Shown one piece after another: positions 52,701 through 64,000 of a DNA stretch of 64,000 nucleotides (positions are counted from its first letter, which is position 1; each line of letters opens with the position of its first letter). The notes under the pieces were generated by a model. The model did no database searches and was not told where the DNA came from. It was given only the letters and a program-made list of their open reading frames with translations. Location: NCBI RefSeq assembly GCF_015832195.1, contig NC_052018.1, positions 50,777,666 to 50,841,665 of the forward strand, given 5' to 3'. A program made the position numbers and the translations under genes. The DNA is from Motacilla alba alba (taxonomy: Eukaryota; Chordata; Aves; Passeriformes; Motacillidae).

Positions 52701-53273
52701 TTCTGCACATCTTAAATCCTCTCTTATATACTTAGGCCACAAAAATTTAAAAATCACTGTTCCTTTACCTATCATCCATGAAGTGACAGACTGGACTACA
52801 GGTCTTGCTGCCATGCAAGTTCTGCACAGCCTCATCTGGATGTATTTGGACTGAATGAAATTCTCTGTCTTATCATGTTCACAATATTCTCCCATCACTT
52901 TCCTAGGTGTGAGATCTAAGAATATAAAGGAGATGGCAACCAGGGACATTGGGCATTACCCTTAGAAGGCTAGGGTTAGGAAGAAGCCAGAAATCTATTC
53001 TGAAGCAAGCACTGGAGTCTTCAGTCCAGTGAGGCTCCTGTCCAGTGAGGCTCTGAATCTGGGAGAGTAGAGGTTGGGGCTGCCCATGCCCAGCTCATTA
53101 ACTTTAAAGGTCTGGTCAGAAATTGGGAAAGAAAGAGATGTTCACAGCCTGGGAGCAGGAAAAGTATATGGCCTCACTCATGAGAACCTTGCTAAAACCC
53201 TTTCCTGACAAGGGAGATTGCATGCTTGGAAGACAGGTATCAGCAGTGCTGCAGCATCCAAACGACCAGCATT
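46736..53273. other. no gene seen
   Basis: Mixed composition with only short, domain-free open frames on both strands (for example 49584-49820 minus, 50305-50587 minus and 52614-52949 minus). A short tandem duplication of GTCCAGTGAGGCTC occurs at 53024-53037 and 53040-53053. No mobile element was identified with confidence. Confidence 0.4.
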
Positions 53274-53297
53274 GAGAGAGAGAGAGAGAGAGAGAGA
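53274..53297 (+). repeat. microsatellite (GA)n
   Basis: About eleven or twelve uninterrupted GA units. Confidence 0.95.
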
Positions 53298-54954
53298 TGT
53301 TCTGATAAAGACAAAAGGGAGAGATCCTGTAGCTATCTAAGCTAGGGAAAATAGTAGGTCCATACTGAACCACTGAGCCAAAGTTGCTCAGCACTGAGCC
53401 AAAAGGCTCTTCAACAATAACAGTGGAGAATAAGTGGTGGTACCTATGCTGCTTCTGCTGGGTGCTGTCACTGGCACAGCAGTGCTGGCAGGGGCCACCA
53501 GCACCAGCAGTGGTGGAGGTTTGCTCTGTAACAGGCAGCTCCCTGCCTTCCCAACCTTTGTGAACCCTGAGCTATGCCATGGCTGTGGGAGGAAGGTGTA
53601 ATCCTTGTTCTCATGGCATGCAATCTCAGCCAACCTGAGAGGAAGAGCTGCCAGGCTTAGGATGTCAATCTGCTGGTAGTATCTTTTTATGAGTAAAATA
53701 ACCCATCTTGTTTGAGAACAGAAATTTTGGTATGGAAGAGTAAGAAAGGGTAAATGAAAGAATAAAGTGCTATATAAAATTTTGTGTTAGTAATGCCAAA
53801 TGACTCATGGAAAACTTAATAATCACCTCACTTCAGTTTCAAAACAATGTGAAAATGTTTTTAGTCCCACGTCTTCACTTGCTTCCTTCCCCCACCCCTT
53901 TACAGAGACCCTGTCTGATGGCAGGGTACAGTTTTTCTGTGCCAGAGCTCAAGGCTAGAAGGTCTCAGCCAGCACCAATTTGAATTTAATACAACATGCC
54001 CCACTGAGAATCTCTTCAGACTGATCAGTTTTGTTATTTTTGTATTAGACTACAGGTAAGTCTGGAGATTGGATTAACTTTTGTTTAATCCAATTTTTTG
54101 AGTGTAGACATTCACTGCAAGCAGCCAAAATTCACAGAAATGCAGTCATGAGTTTCGTACCCATCATAACATACTTGTATCACATCCAGTACAGAGAGGG
54201 ATTGGTCCTGAGGGCTTTGTCCAAGTTACCACACTACAGAGAAGCATCAGGAAAGCCAGATCTTTCAGCTGACCCATTTCATTGGAGTAATTTTGGATTT
54301 ATACAGGCAGGCAAGTTCAGAAGATACTTAGGCTCTGTTTTATCTGGAAAGAGACTAGCTCTTAGCTGGACTTCATAAGCTAGCCTTCATCCAGGACCCA
54401 GCATCATATTCAAATGAATCAGTTGAGAGAGAATAGCAGAGGGGAGGAAAGTAAATGTTACAAAAATCTTGAAAGTCCCTGTATCACCCTGAAATTTCTT
54501 TGCAACCTCACATGTGCACATACCAGATGATGCATCTGAACTCAAATGTTAAGTCTCTAGATGATATTTCATCTGAAACTCTGTGTTCGTTTAATTCAAA
54601 AATGAAAACTTAAAAATCATTTCAGAAAAAAATATGTATTTCTCATGTAAAAGAAATATTTTGAGGAATCTGATGTCAATAATTTGTTTTGGTGCAAAAG
54701 CCATACATAAGCAAAACAGGGGTTTGGATGAGCCAAAATGAAACTGTTCTGATCGCTTTGTGCTGTAAGATTATGATTTCTCTAAACACACAAAGTAGAA
54801 TTCATAGTTCTGCACCACAGAAGGGGAGGAAACCCTGCTTCCCTGGAATCCATCTGCTCTGCTCATCTCCATCTTCTCAGCTCTCCTCTACCCAGCTGCC
54901 CGCTGTAGCACTTCTCTGACTGCCGAGGAAGCTCATTCAACTCACTAAAAGGGC
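53298..54954. other. no gene seen
   Basis: A GC-richer patch at about 53440-53600 contains CAGCA and GGCA words and may be an old repeat. A perfect donor-like ACAG/GTAAGT lies at 54051-54060 without a recognisable exon before it. Confidence 0.4.
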
Positions 54955-54976
54955 AAAAAAAAAAAAAAAAAAAAAA
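54955..54976 (+). repeat. oligo-A tract
   Basis: Twenty-two consecutive A bases. An oligo-T run of about 15 bases follows at 55021-55035, so the pair could form a short inverted repeat with a spacer of about 44 bases. Confidence 0.95.
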
Positions 54977-55035
54977 GGGTAAAAATTGCAGTGGCCTCCC
55001 CTTCCCAAAGAAAAACAGGATTTTTTTTTTTTTTT

Positions 55036-57245
55036 GGCAGGGATCAAGCTAGCTCCTCTACTGGTCAGAGAGATGCCAGCACTGTCTGCAGGGTTGGCTG
55101 ACTGGTGGCTAAGGAATGAAAGGCTCAGTCAGGGAAGAGCAGAGAGCAAGACTTCCCCCTTTTGGCAGCTGTAAGCTGTTAGTTCAGCTCACAGTGGTAA
55201 CTTTAATCCAATCCCTAAGTGAACTGAAAAAGCTAGTTTTCATGCAGTTCTCTCTTTCCCTATCAGGTGAAAATTTGTGTTTTATCTTTGCATCTGTGGC
55301 AAGGGAATTTAAATTATCAGATTAGGTAAATTATTTATTGACTCTTAAAATATAATTTGGTACCCACATTTTATATTTCATGTTTCTTTATACCTCTAAA
55401 AACAACAGTAGTGCTAGCTGTAGGTAATTTGTATTCCTAAGCACAAACTAATGTGCAAGTTCAGCTACATACATGTTCCTGAAAAAAAAAATCAAAGGGA
55501 TATTTATATTTAGTCCCTTCTGTAAAGACAAATTCACATCTATAGCTAGACATACATATACAAAGACAGGGTGATGTGGACAGTTACACGTGTGGAGTGG
55601 GTCTTTCTGACCTGACCTTTTCAACACTGTCTTTGTGAAAGCAGGACTGAGACTAACTGCAGCAAACCAGAAGCTATAGTAATTACTCTAATTCAGAAGT
55701 TACCAACCTTCTGAGAAGGGAAGAACAGGAATAGAATTGTGCTTAAATACAGCCCATTTTGCTTTGTTCTTCAACACAGACCCATTCAAAATACTTTGGA
55801 ATTTATGAGTCTACTGAAAGTGAGGTCTCATAATGTGCACAGCATGTTGCCAGTTAACTTGAATGAGCTTCTCCTCTGTTTTCTGTCTGATTACTATAAT
55901 GGATCGCTTGAAAAGGGGCACCTCCTTCTAAAACATATGTGTTATGAGGAAGTAAAAAGCCAGTCCATAAGCTGTCCAGGTAGGCTTGTGCAGCTCACCT
56001 AAACATCTGCCTTCCAAAACGTGATCTGGTGTCCCTTGAAGCAATTTGGAGCGATGCATCTCTGCGGTGCTCTGGCCCCAGCCCTGCAGCAGCACGATTC
56101 TTTGTCAGCCTTCCAGAGCTTCCTTGTGCAGTTCAAGAGACAAATGCTTGCTTGCTTGTGGGACTGCAGTGCTTTGATCTCCACTTCCAGATGGAACCAG
56201 AAGTGCTGAGGCACGTAGAGAAAACAAAAGCAAATTTTTGCAATCCGCAGGAAAGATGCCTAAGAATAATGGAAATGTATTTCTATATGCTGACTGCCTT
56301 TTTTTTTTCTTTTTTGACAGCATCATAACCTCAATCAAACAAAAATCTATAAAACAACAGACAGAAAATAAGGATTGCAGATTTTTTTTTGTTTTGTTTT
56401 AATCTTTTTGACATTTAGTTCTCCCAAAGACATAGACAAAGCTTCTTCTGATCTCAGTGGTAGAGGATTTGACTCTAAAAGTTCAAACCACAAACAATGA
56501 AGCTATTACTCCTATGATTCATCTGACCCTCCACAGGAAAAAAAAGAGTATCCTGCTCCTATAGCTGCAGTGCTTACTGTAATTATTTATTAACTGATAT
56601 GCAGTACTGGAATATCCAACATGTTTAGATGGGGATTAGCTCCATAGCACTGGCATATTGAAAACATTCAGCTTTAAAAATTACTTTTAAAATCATTTAT
56701 GCAATCTTTTGCATGTTGATCCTTATTTCAGCTGCAGCATTTGAAAGCTGTAGAGCTTTGTACACCCTTTTCAATTGATTTCTCAATATTAATTCCATTT
56801 ACAGTAGCTTGCATTAGTCACATTTATAAGTATGCAAAACTAGTTTGAGAAATGCATTTGCTCTCAATATCCTTTCATTGTGCTCTGTTCAGAAGTACTG
56901 GAATGACTTTTCTCCTCATTAGAGCTATTCAAACCCTTTAAGACATAGTGGCACTAACATTTTGAACTTCTTATGCAAATAATCTGATTTTTTTTCTGAA
57001 ACTGACAGAAAAGTGAAAGAAGTTACATTTGTAGGAAAAAGATTGCTTGATACTTGACAGTTACAAAATGTGTTCTTTTTGCTCTCCTTGAGGTCACTGG
57101 GAATGAATTCCTGTCACCACCATGGTATAAATCTTATGCTTGCTTAACAACCTGCACAACATATACTGGTCTCTATTTGTAGAGAAGAGATACAAAGAGT
57201 GTTTCATCTGAGAAGTTGTACCTTGCTTTCACCATGAGCTTAGCC
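55036..57245. other. no gene seen
   Basis: Frames on both strands overlap at 55999-56338 without any domain. T-rich tracts occur near 56301 and 56382. Nothing else recognised. Confidence 0.4.
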
Positions 57246-57830
57246 CTAAAACTGAGGGGAGAGAACTCCAAGGCTCAGCACTGATAGGAGCTGCTGGCTT
57301 GAGATGTTTGAGTGGCATGGCCATCTTCTGATGCCTTGATCCCCTGTGCCCTGGGTGCAGAGCTGCAGCCAGGGCAGATAGTTCGTGTAGTTAGATGCCC
57401 TTCTCATACTTAGAGAAGATCTCATTTTTTCCACCCTCTCTTCTAGCTGCTGGAGCTGCAAGAGAAGCATTTCACTTCAGGAAGTTCCCATTCAGCTGTT
57501 CTGATTTCTGTGAGCTTTCCCCACAGGCAATTCACCACCATTCTCCCCAGAGTAGGTCACCAAAGGCTGAGGAGACCAATCTCGCCTTTCCCTGCTACAG
57601 TCCTGTTGGAGGAAAAAGATTTCATCAAAGAGATTGACTAGGATCACAGCTTCTCTTAACCATGTCACCAGCAGGCAGCCAAGGACTAGAAAAGGATTGA
57701 GCCTGCCTTTCCTTTCCAGGACACCCTGTCATCTGTCCTGGCCTTGAGACAGTGAAGGAGGACCATCTGTACCAATGTGGTACCATGCCAGCATTAGCAG
57801 GGCTGTGTGGTTTGGTGGCAAACTCCACCT
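57246..57830 (-). mobile_element. probable decayed passerine repeat with coiled-coil frame
   Basis: On the minus strand, starting at 57470, a frame opens with MLLLQLQQLEERVEKMRSS, a short leucine-spaced amphipathic helix. Just upstream lies TTCTCTTGCAG, which resembles a splice acceptor. I remember closely similar leucine- and glutamate-rich openings (LQLQ-LEERV-type) in many copies across songbird genomes, in repeat-derived transcripts probably tied to endogenous retroviruses. The GC-richer sequence upstream on the minus strand (57480-57830) may belong to the same element. No protease, polymerase or envelope region is visible. Assignment and boundaries are uncertain, and it could instead be a chance helix-like frame. 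Confidence 0.35.
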
Positions 57831-60800
57831 GGCCGCACCACGCAGTCTGACTGGGTATATGCTACCCCACGTATGGTAAGAACGGGGTCACTGAGGGCAA
57901 GGATGTCAACTGTAATGAGTCTGTTCTCAGGACAGGAAGAGATATTCATTGTCCAGCAGCGCTGGGTTTTGTGATTGAGGGTTTTCTTCTTCTTTCTCTT
58001 ATTTTTATCTTTTAATTAAATTGCAAGCTCTCATTTTTTCTGCTAATTCCAGTTTTAAATAAACTATGACCTATTTAAACACTGTTTTACTAGACATACT
58101 TCAGATTTGAAGAGCTGATGATGGCAAGGGGATCTGATGTGATGTGCAACAAGTCCTTTGACAGATGTTTCAAAGAGACAGTATTTGAAGTAAACCCACA
58201 CATCCACACAGAAGCTATCAGGAAACCAAAGAAACAGACATGTTAGGATCCAGGAGCAGGATATTTTAAAATTTCATCCAATTTCAGGCCCAGATCTTGC
58301 TAATTTAGTGTACTATGTGCTGTAGTTCAGAACCACCACATATTAACGGAAAGTCATTCACCTTTGAATTGATTTTAAGGCAGTTTAGGTGTATAACTCT
58401 TCCTTATCATTTGCCTACATATGCTGGTAGACCAGGAGAATTATAGCAGTATTATAAAAAACTGCAGCAATGTTGATATAATTCCTAAAGGGGACCTATG
58501 GGGGAATGAAGTCACTATATTTTCTGTGTAATAAATTCTTCCCCAAACAAAAACATTCTGTTTCTGCCAATAAACCTGTGTTTTTAAAAAATCTCCATCA
58601 TTTTCCCCTCTTTGAAATGAAGGTTTACACACTGTGACATTTAAAATCCCGTTTATTCAAATGGTCAAAAATTTTCAGGCCACATAAATAATTGTCCCTT
58701 TTGACATGTTTGGAATTACTTTGAGGATTTTTATTTAGTCTCTTGATTATTTTTTCAAGGGGAAAATAATAAAAAAGAGGGAGTTAGAAATCCTAAGATA
58801 AATTCTTTCATAAAACAGAAGAACATACCTTTTCCCTCAAGAATTCTAAAAATTGGGGTTTTGCTCTTTTGTTTACTTCCTGTCATAGTGATCCTAATGA
58901 CAGAAGGGTGACGATCATATTATTAAATGAAAGTAACTTTACCATTGTCACTATCACTTTAAGATTTGTGTCCATATTTGTCTGCCTAATTTTTGGTCTT
59001 CATAACTGATATATTACAGAGACGCAAAAATACAAATGCTACACATGCCATTGACAGAAATGAACTAGTTTTGTTTTTTTCCCTCAATTATTTTTCCTTG
59101 TATCAGTCTGCATTGGAAAGAGTGCTCTCTATGCTCTGTGCTTTATTCCAGTGGGATGCAGTTATGATTACACTGAAAAAAAGAGGCTCTATAAACCACA
59201 AACATTTGCCAGTTTGCCAGCACATCATTATTACACCATTCAGTATGCTGTTTTCCTTCTGTTTTATGCAAACAAAATTCACACTCAGTGGGAAAAAAGT
59301 ACTTTACCAAGGCATGACTTAAATCTCTCCTAGACTCAAACCCTACATCCCCTAATTTTAGAGTTTCAGATATGCATATTTCTCTCATGTCTGTGTCTTA
59401 GTTTCAGCTGATAAAAGAACAGCGTCAGGGGAGATTTTACTTTTTGCCTGCCCTGCCTTGACATGATAGGTCAATTTGAGTGGAGCTACTTGATCTGCTA
59501 GCAGTCTGCTACTTCCCACATTCAAGTGACCTTAATTAAAGTCTAGCTGAAGATGAATACAAAATACATGAGAATTATACACATGGACCTGGTTAAAAAT
59601 TTGTTGTAATTCGACCACTGAACAACCGAGAAAAACCAGAATGAATGTGCAGCAGTACAAACATGCGTGTAGGCATGTTAAATTAGAAAAACATGAAAAT
59701 TATCATTAATGCCCCTTAACCAATGCCTTCCTAGAGCAAAGCATTAAAAGTATTATCTGGGAACAATGCCATAAGAAGTATAAAGAAATTTCAAATGAAA
59801 ATAAAGTTCAGACCATCTTTTCATTATCATTTCTTTCTTTTCTCTGAGTAGATAAAACAGACCATTTGTTAAATTAAAATCAAAAAATCTGACCGCAATT
59901 ATATTAAATGTGTTACTTATTAATAAGTGAAGCTCTGTGTGGATATTGTCTTTGGAAATGCTCTTCTCAGATCTGGAAGGAAGCTCTGCATTCCAACTCC
60001 CTGCAGCCCCTGGGAGGCATGAGATTTTTACTTGTCCTAGCAAGCTGGATGGTATTTATCCATTCCAGTTATTCCAGCTAGTTCATGCCACCCTTGATGG
60101 GTTGCAGAAACTGTGAAAAAGAACACAAAGCAGCGTGGATATTCGAAGCACAGGAGTAAGTTGATAGTGACTTTGTCTGCTTATGCACAGACTTATCTAG
60201 GAGTGCTTTATTCCTCCACATGGGCATCCATCAGAACTCAGCCCTGATGTGAGAGTTTTTAGGACACAGAGTGCAATTAGTCCAAAGGACAGTGTGAGAC
60301 TAATTACACTGCCATATCTTTCATGTTTGTGGAAGCAAAAAGGCCAGGTGAAGCCAACTTCTGATTCATCTGACTGCCAGGATCTCTCAAAGCCTCACCC
60401 TTTTACTCACACAATTCCGGCTAGAATTAACTTCATTAAAGTTAGTCCTATTAAGGCTCATAAATATGTTTTGGGAATGTTGACAATTTTCTTCTGAAAT
60501 GGTAGTTTGTGAGCAGTTTTCTTCCCATTCCACACACCAGCAATGATGCAATCAGGGTAGGACAAGGCGGTGTCACATGCTGGGAACCTAATGTGCCTTG
60601 CAAATGATAACATACACAAGTGGGTGAGAAACCTTTCTGCCTCAACTTGTGGACCCTTGGGAGATTCCTGTTTTTGATCTATGAAAATCAGCTAGCTGTG
60701 AGAACTCTTTTGTTTTTTCAGGGTAACTTTTAGTGAGCTCAGATGAAAACCAAATTGACAACAAGCAAAAAAAATCTATGTTTTCCCTTCACACAAACCC

Positions 60801-61892
60801 ACTGTTATTTAGCCAGTTTTTGGCCTTGAAACTGAAGATCCAGGTGTTGGGGGTAGTACGTGAAAGAATTCCACATGGTATTTTCAGTGGTATCTATTGG
60901 GAAGAATACATAGTGGAATGTCTTCAAATTGAGCAGGAGCTCCCAAAGATAATAATTCAATAACTAAAATTGTTTCAGCTATTAATTTCCAATTATTTCA
61001 GCAGTTAAAATCTTTGAGGGTGGGAAGTCTGTCGAATTAAATGAGGAACCACCCATAGGTGCAACCCCATTCCCAGCAATGATTTTGGACTCTTTCCCCT
61101 TCTGGTACAGGGAAAGCAAATGCTCCTGAATTCCTTCTCTGGGGAGACTGTGACACTTCACTCAACACTGCATCAATCAGCCTATTCAGCATGCACAAAG
61201 GGGAAAGATCTTTGGGTAACTCAGCGTGAATGGACAGAAATAAGACTGAAATCCTCTAAGCCTCTTTAGTTTCCCATCCCTACATGGGTCAGGCATAATA
61301 CACTGCAGCCCCCAGGTTTTTTTATCATGCTTTCAGCTTTCACATACCCGCAATTGCTATTTTTGCATTAAATTGTTATTGGAAAATATTCATTTTGTAA
61401 AGAAATTTGAAATCCTCTTCTTTTCTTGTTGCAATTACAGGCATAATTTTTTCTTTCCATTCTTGAAACATTCAGGGGAGTCCAAGTTATGCTAACAACA
61501 TAGTAACTTTCCCATACCGTGTGGAAGAGAAAATGTTATGTCTTTGCAGGAGCAAAGACAAAACAGAGAAGCAGCTGTTTCATGCATAAAGGTACTGAAC
61601 TAGGTCAGGTCCACTGAATGTTGATAAAAAATGATATGTAGTGAGGCAGAATATTCAAAGTGAATTTTTGGAACTGTAAATTGTATGTATTAGGGTGTTC
61701 CAGAGCAACTTGCTTGTCCCATTTATTAAAGATACCTAAGGATACCTGCTTTTTAACAGACCCTTATTCAATAGTTTAGAAATCAAGTATGTTTTGGCCT
61801 ATCCAGCCTTTTTAAACTTCTAAAACTGCTGGTCATTTTTACATGTAAAATGAAGAATATGGTATTCAGAGGTAGAAGCTCAAATCAACTAA
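57831..61892. other. AT-rich DNA, no gene seen
   Basis: No recognisable exon, RNA gene or mobile element. Open frames at 58993-59388 overlap on both strands and lack domains. Confidence 0.45.
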
Positions 61893-61985
61893 TTAATTTT
61901 ATTTATTCAAAAGTTTATTAATTACTTTTATTTAATGCATTCAAAAGTTAATCAATTACTTTAAAAATCATTGCATCCTATTAAT
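61893..61985. repeat. AT-rich 34-base tandem duplication with TAAT motifs
   Basis: ATTCAAAAGTT begins at 61905 and again at 61939, a 34-base period, and each copy continues into a near-identical AATTACTTT end. A partial third copy precedes them. The block is dense in TTAATTA-type words, the core bound by many homeodomain proteins. It may be only low-complexity sequence. Confidence 0.6.
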
Positions 61986-62731
61986 CCAAAATTTAATAAA
62001 TAAAAGCAGACATAGGTTTTAAGCCAGAGCAGTTGTGTTTGGAATTGTTGAGGTCATTGGAAACGGCACAGGCTGTTGCAACATGGAACAAAAAAAACCA
62101 ACACAGATATGATCTTGTACATAAGCCTCCGACAAACTTCAGAGATTAATTTGGTTACCTAATTGCAAAGGATAGTTCTTCAGGTCTGTTTTTCAAAACA
62201 TGGTGGGGAGAGGGGATATCTATTTGTCTCTAAGATGCAAATAGATAGCAATTGAGTTTTTTAATTTAGAACAAGAGAAATCAAGTATCTAATGTTCTTT
62301 GTGTTCATAGCTGCATAGAAAATCTCATTAAACATTACTCATTTGGGCATTGTTGTTTATTTCCTTGGAGACAGCATCAAATCCTAAAGTACAATTGAAA
62401 TCAATGACAAAACCTTCAACAAATTCCAGGAAAAACAGTTCAAGCCTACAGTGAGGTAAAAGGTTTTTTATTTAAAAACCCAAAAAAATAAAAAAAACAC
62501 ATTTTTGAAAGCCTGAAAAATGTAGTCCACTAGGAGCTTTGGGTATTTCAATGTCCCTACTCCTTTGACAGATAAATCAACTAAATCACATAGATTTTAA
62601 TTTTGAAGAAGAGTGGTAACTGAGTAACTGCTAAAAAGGCAACAAAAACAAAAGACATGGATTAAGACCATCAGCTGAAAGAAGGATTCTTTTGCAAGAA
62701 ATATTTCTGACATAATCTTGAGTTTATTGGG
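61986..62731. other. AT-rich DNA, no gene seen
   Basis: Contains an A-rich patch around 62473-62501. Nothing else recognised. Confidence 0.45.
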
Positions 62732-62775
62732 AACACACACAAGCACGCACACACACACAAACACAGACACACACC
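62732..62775 (+). repeat. imperfect microsatellite (CA)n
   Basis: CA units with G and A interruptions (CAAGCACGCACACACACACA and following). It produces false Val-Cys-rich frames on the minus strand. Confidence 0.9.
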
Positions 62776-63541
62776 TCAATGCGTTTTTGTCTCAGATGGA
62801 ATAGGAAGTGTAGGGATGAAAATTTCTGTTTCAACCTGCTGAGCTCAATAATTTGGGAAAGACCAGGGAGACAAACCAGAAGAACTTGTGGACATGACAT
62901 TGCAACAGAATAAAGTTTGGGAGAGGGAATTGTGGGAGCTGCCGTCATGAACTTATCCCATAATTGACGTGTTCGTCAACCAGAAACAAGCACTGGGATG
63001 AAAAGGTCTGGGTCTTCAAGTTGGTGCCAGTGTAACTGTGAACTTCCAGAGAGATGCTTCCATAAAAAAAGACATGTGATATTGAGACATACAAGGGTAT
63101 TACCTTGCACGATTCCCTTGTAGAAGACTACACAGTGTGAAATAAAGCATTCAGTTCTCTGAGAACAATGATTTTGAATTGGAATCAACATACTGAAGGA
63201 ATAATGAAAGACTGCTGAAAATAAAAAAGGTGATTAAAAGAGTTTTGCATTGTCATGTTAAGCAAATTTAAGGCCTGGACAGAAAAATGCCATTTTTAAA
63301 TAGACGCTGCTGAGACAAAAACAAGCCATTAATAAATTTCGGATGGAGATGAGATTACTTATCCTTCCTGAACTAGGTTTTTGGAACAACTTGTTTTTTG
63401 ATTAGGTGTTATAAATTTGTGAAAGAATTGCATGACAGAGCCACAAGTAACATAAAGGAATAGGTCTCATCGACACAGAATGTTCCTTTCCCAGGAGCTT
63501 TTGTTGCTCAGTTTTAAAAACACGATTACAGCAAGTGCTGG
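62776..63541. other. AT-rich DNA, no gene seen
   Basis: Nothing recognised apart from short domain-free open frames. Confidence 0.45.
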
Positions 63542-63617
63542 GGAAAAAATACCAAAACAAACACAAAAATAAAACTAAAAACAAACTCAAAAAAAAGAAC
63601 CTAAAAAAGAAAAAACT
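63542..63617 (+). repeat. A-rich low-complexity tract
   Basis: AAAC, AAAT and AAAG words mixed over about 75 bases. On the minus strand it gives a Phe- and Leu-rich artefactual frame. Confidence 0.85.
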
Positions 63618-64000
63618 TAGCAAAGAAGTCTAAAACTCATTGAGCAACCAAGAATTGTCCTCTAGAAATAGCTATTCTTATTGTTCAAAATAGGAACATT
63701 TTCTTCAGATTGTACATTAGAAATTGCATGAATCTGATAATAATTTTAAAGAAGGCATACAGATTAACATAAATTTTGAAATTCGTTTAGGTTTCAACAC
63801 AGCACCACCTGTTGGAATGAAAATCGTAACAATGAGTCTGAAACAGTGAAAATAGCTGGAGTCAACTATGATTAATTTAGAAGCTTAAAGTGTGGAGGGT
63901 TCTGTAACTCGTTCTCCCTTGCAAACTATCCCTGCTAATATAAATTTGACAGCAAATTCAGTATTTTTTTCATGTTACTAGAAAGGAAGACTTTTCCACA
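63618..64000. other. AT-rich DNA, no gene seen
   Basis: Unique-looking sequence to the window edge, with no feature recognised. Confidence 0.45.

Noticed and set aside
54051..54060. Second perfect splice-donor-like word
   Set aside because: The closest acceptor-like AG is only a few bases upstream and no coding segment ends there.
62597..62948. Val/Cys-rich minus-strand frames
   Set aside because: They are produced by the imperfect CA microsatellite.
1..64000. Bacterial-type operons, CRISPR arrays, tRNA or rRNA genes, and an exciting new system
   Set aside because: No ribosome-binding-site-led gene strings, no regularly spaced direct repeats with unique spacers, and no tRNA or rRNA motifs were seen. 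The repeats identify vertebrate, bird-like DNA.

Overview
The window looks like gene-poor nuclear DNA of a bird, most likely a songbird (passerine). Three things point there: a CR1 LINE 3' end on the plus strand ending in the avian ATGATTCT octamer repeat (near 28039); a second CR1 fragment on the minus strand (about 12417-13283); and two copies of an LTR-like repeat that I know from passerine genomes (about 16390-16622 and 26911-27340). The rest is AT-rich, CpG-poor, unique-looking sequence with scattered microsatellites and A-rich tracts. I see no bacterial, plasmid or phage gene organisation.

Layout: 115-690 is a GC-rich, repeat-like patch. 691-12359 is unique AT-rich DNA with one compound microsatellite. 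12360-14690 holds a pyrimidine tract, the old minus-strand CR1 and A-rich repeats. 16390-16622 is a diverged LTR-like copy. 20970-21034 is a palindromic repeat. 26750-28039 is a mosaic in which an LTR-like block separates endonuclease-side and reverse-transcriptase-side pieces of a plus-strand CR1. 29845-30006 is the one stretch with good gene-structure evidence: a candidate terminal coding exon with branch point, acceptor, 53 codons, stop and poly(A) signals. 37026-37121 is a weak exon candidate. 44695-45177 is the longest ATG-started open frame, with no recognisable domain. 45921-45988 is a near-perfect hairpin with 23-base arms, followed at 46298-46540 by the only CpG cluster. 57246-57830 is probably a decayed minus-strand repeat with a short coiled-coil reading frame. 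61893-61985 is an AT-rich, homeodomain-motif-dense tandem duplication.

I cannot name any protein-coding gene. If the 29845 exon is real, the DNA before it would be intron of a plus-strand gene and the DNA after it intergenic, but no other exon of that gene was found. I found no convincing new biological system. The points most worth checking are the orphan exon, the hairpin next to the CpG cluster, and the nested CR1/LTR mosaic.
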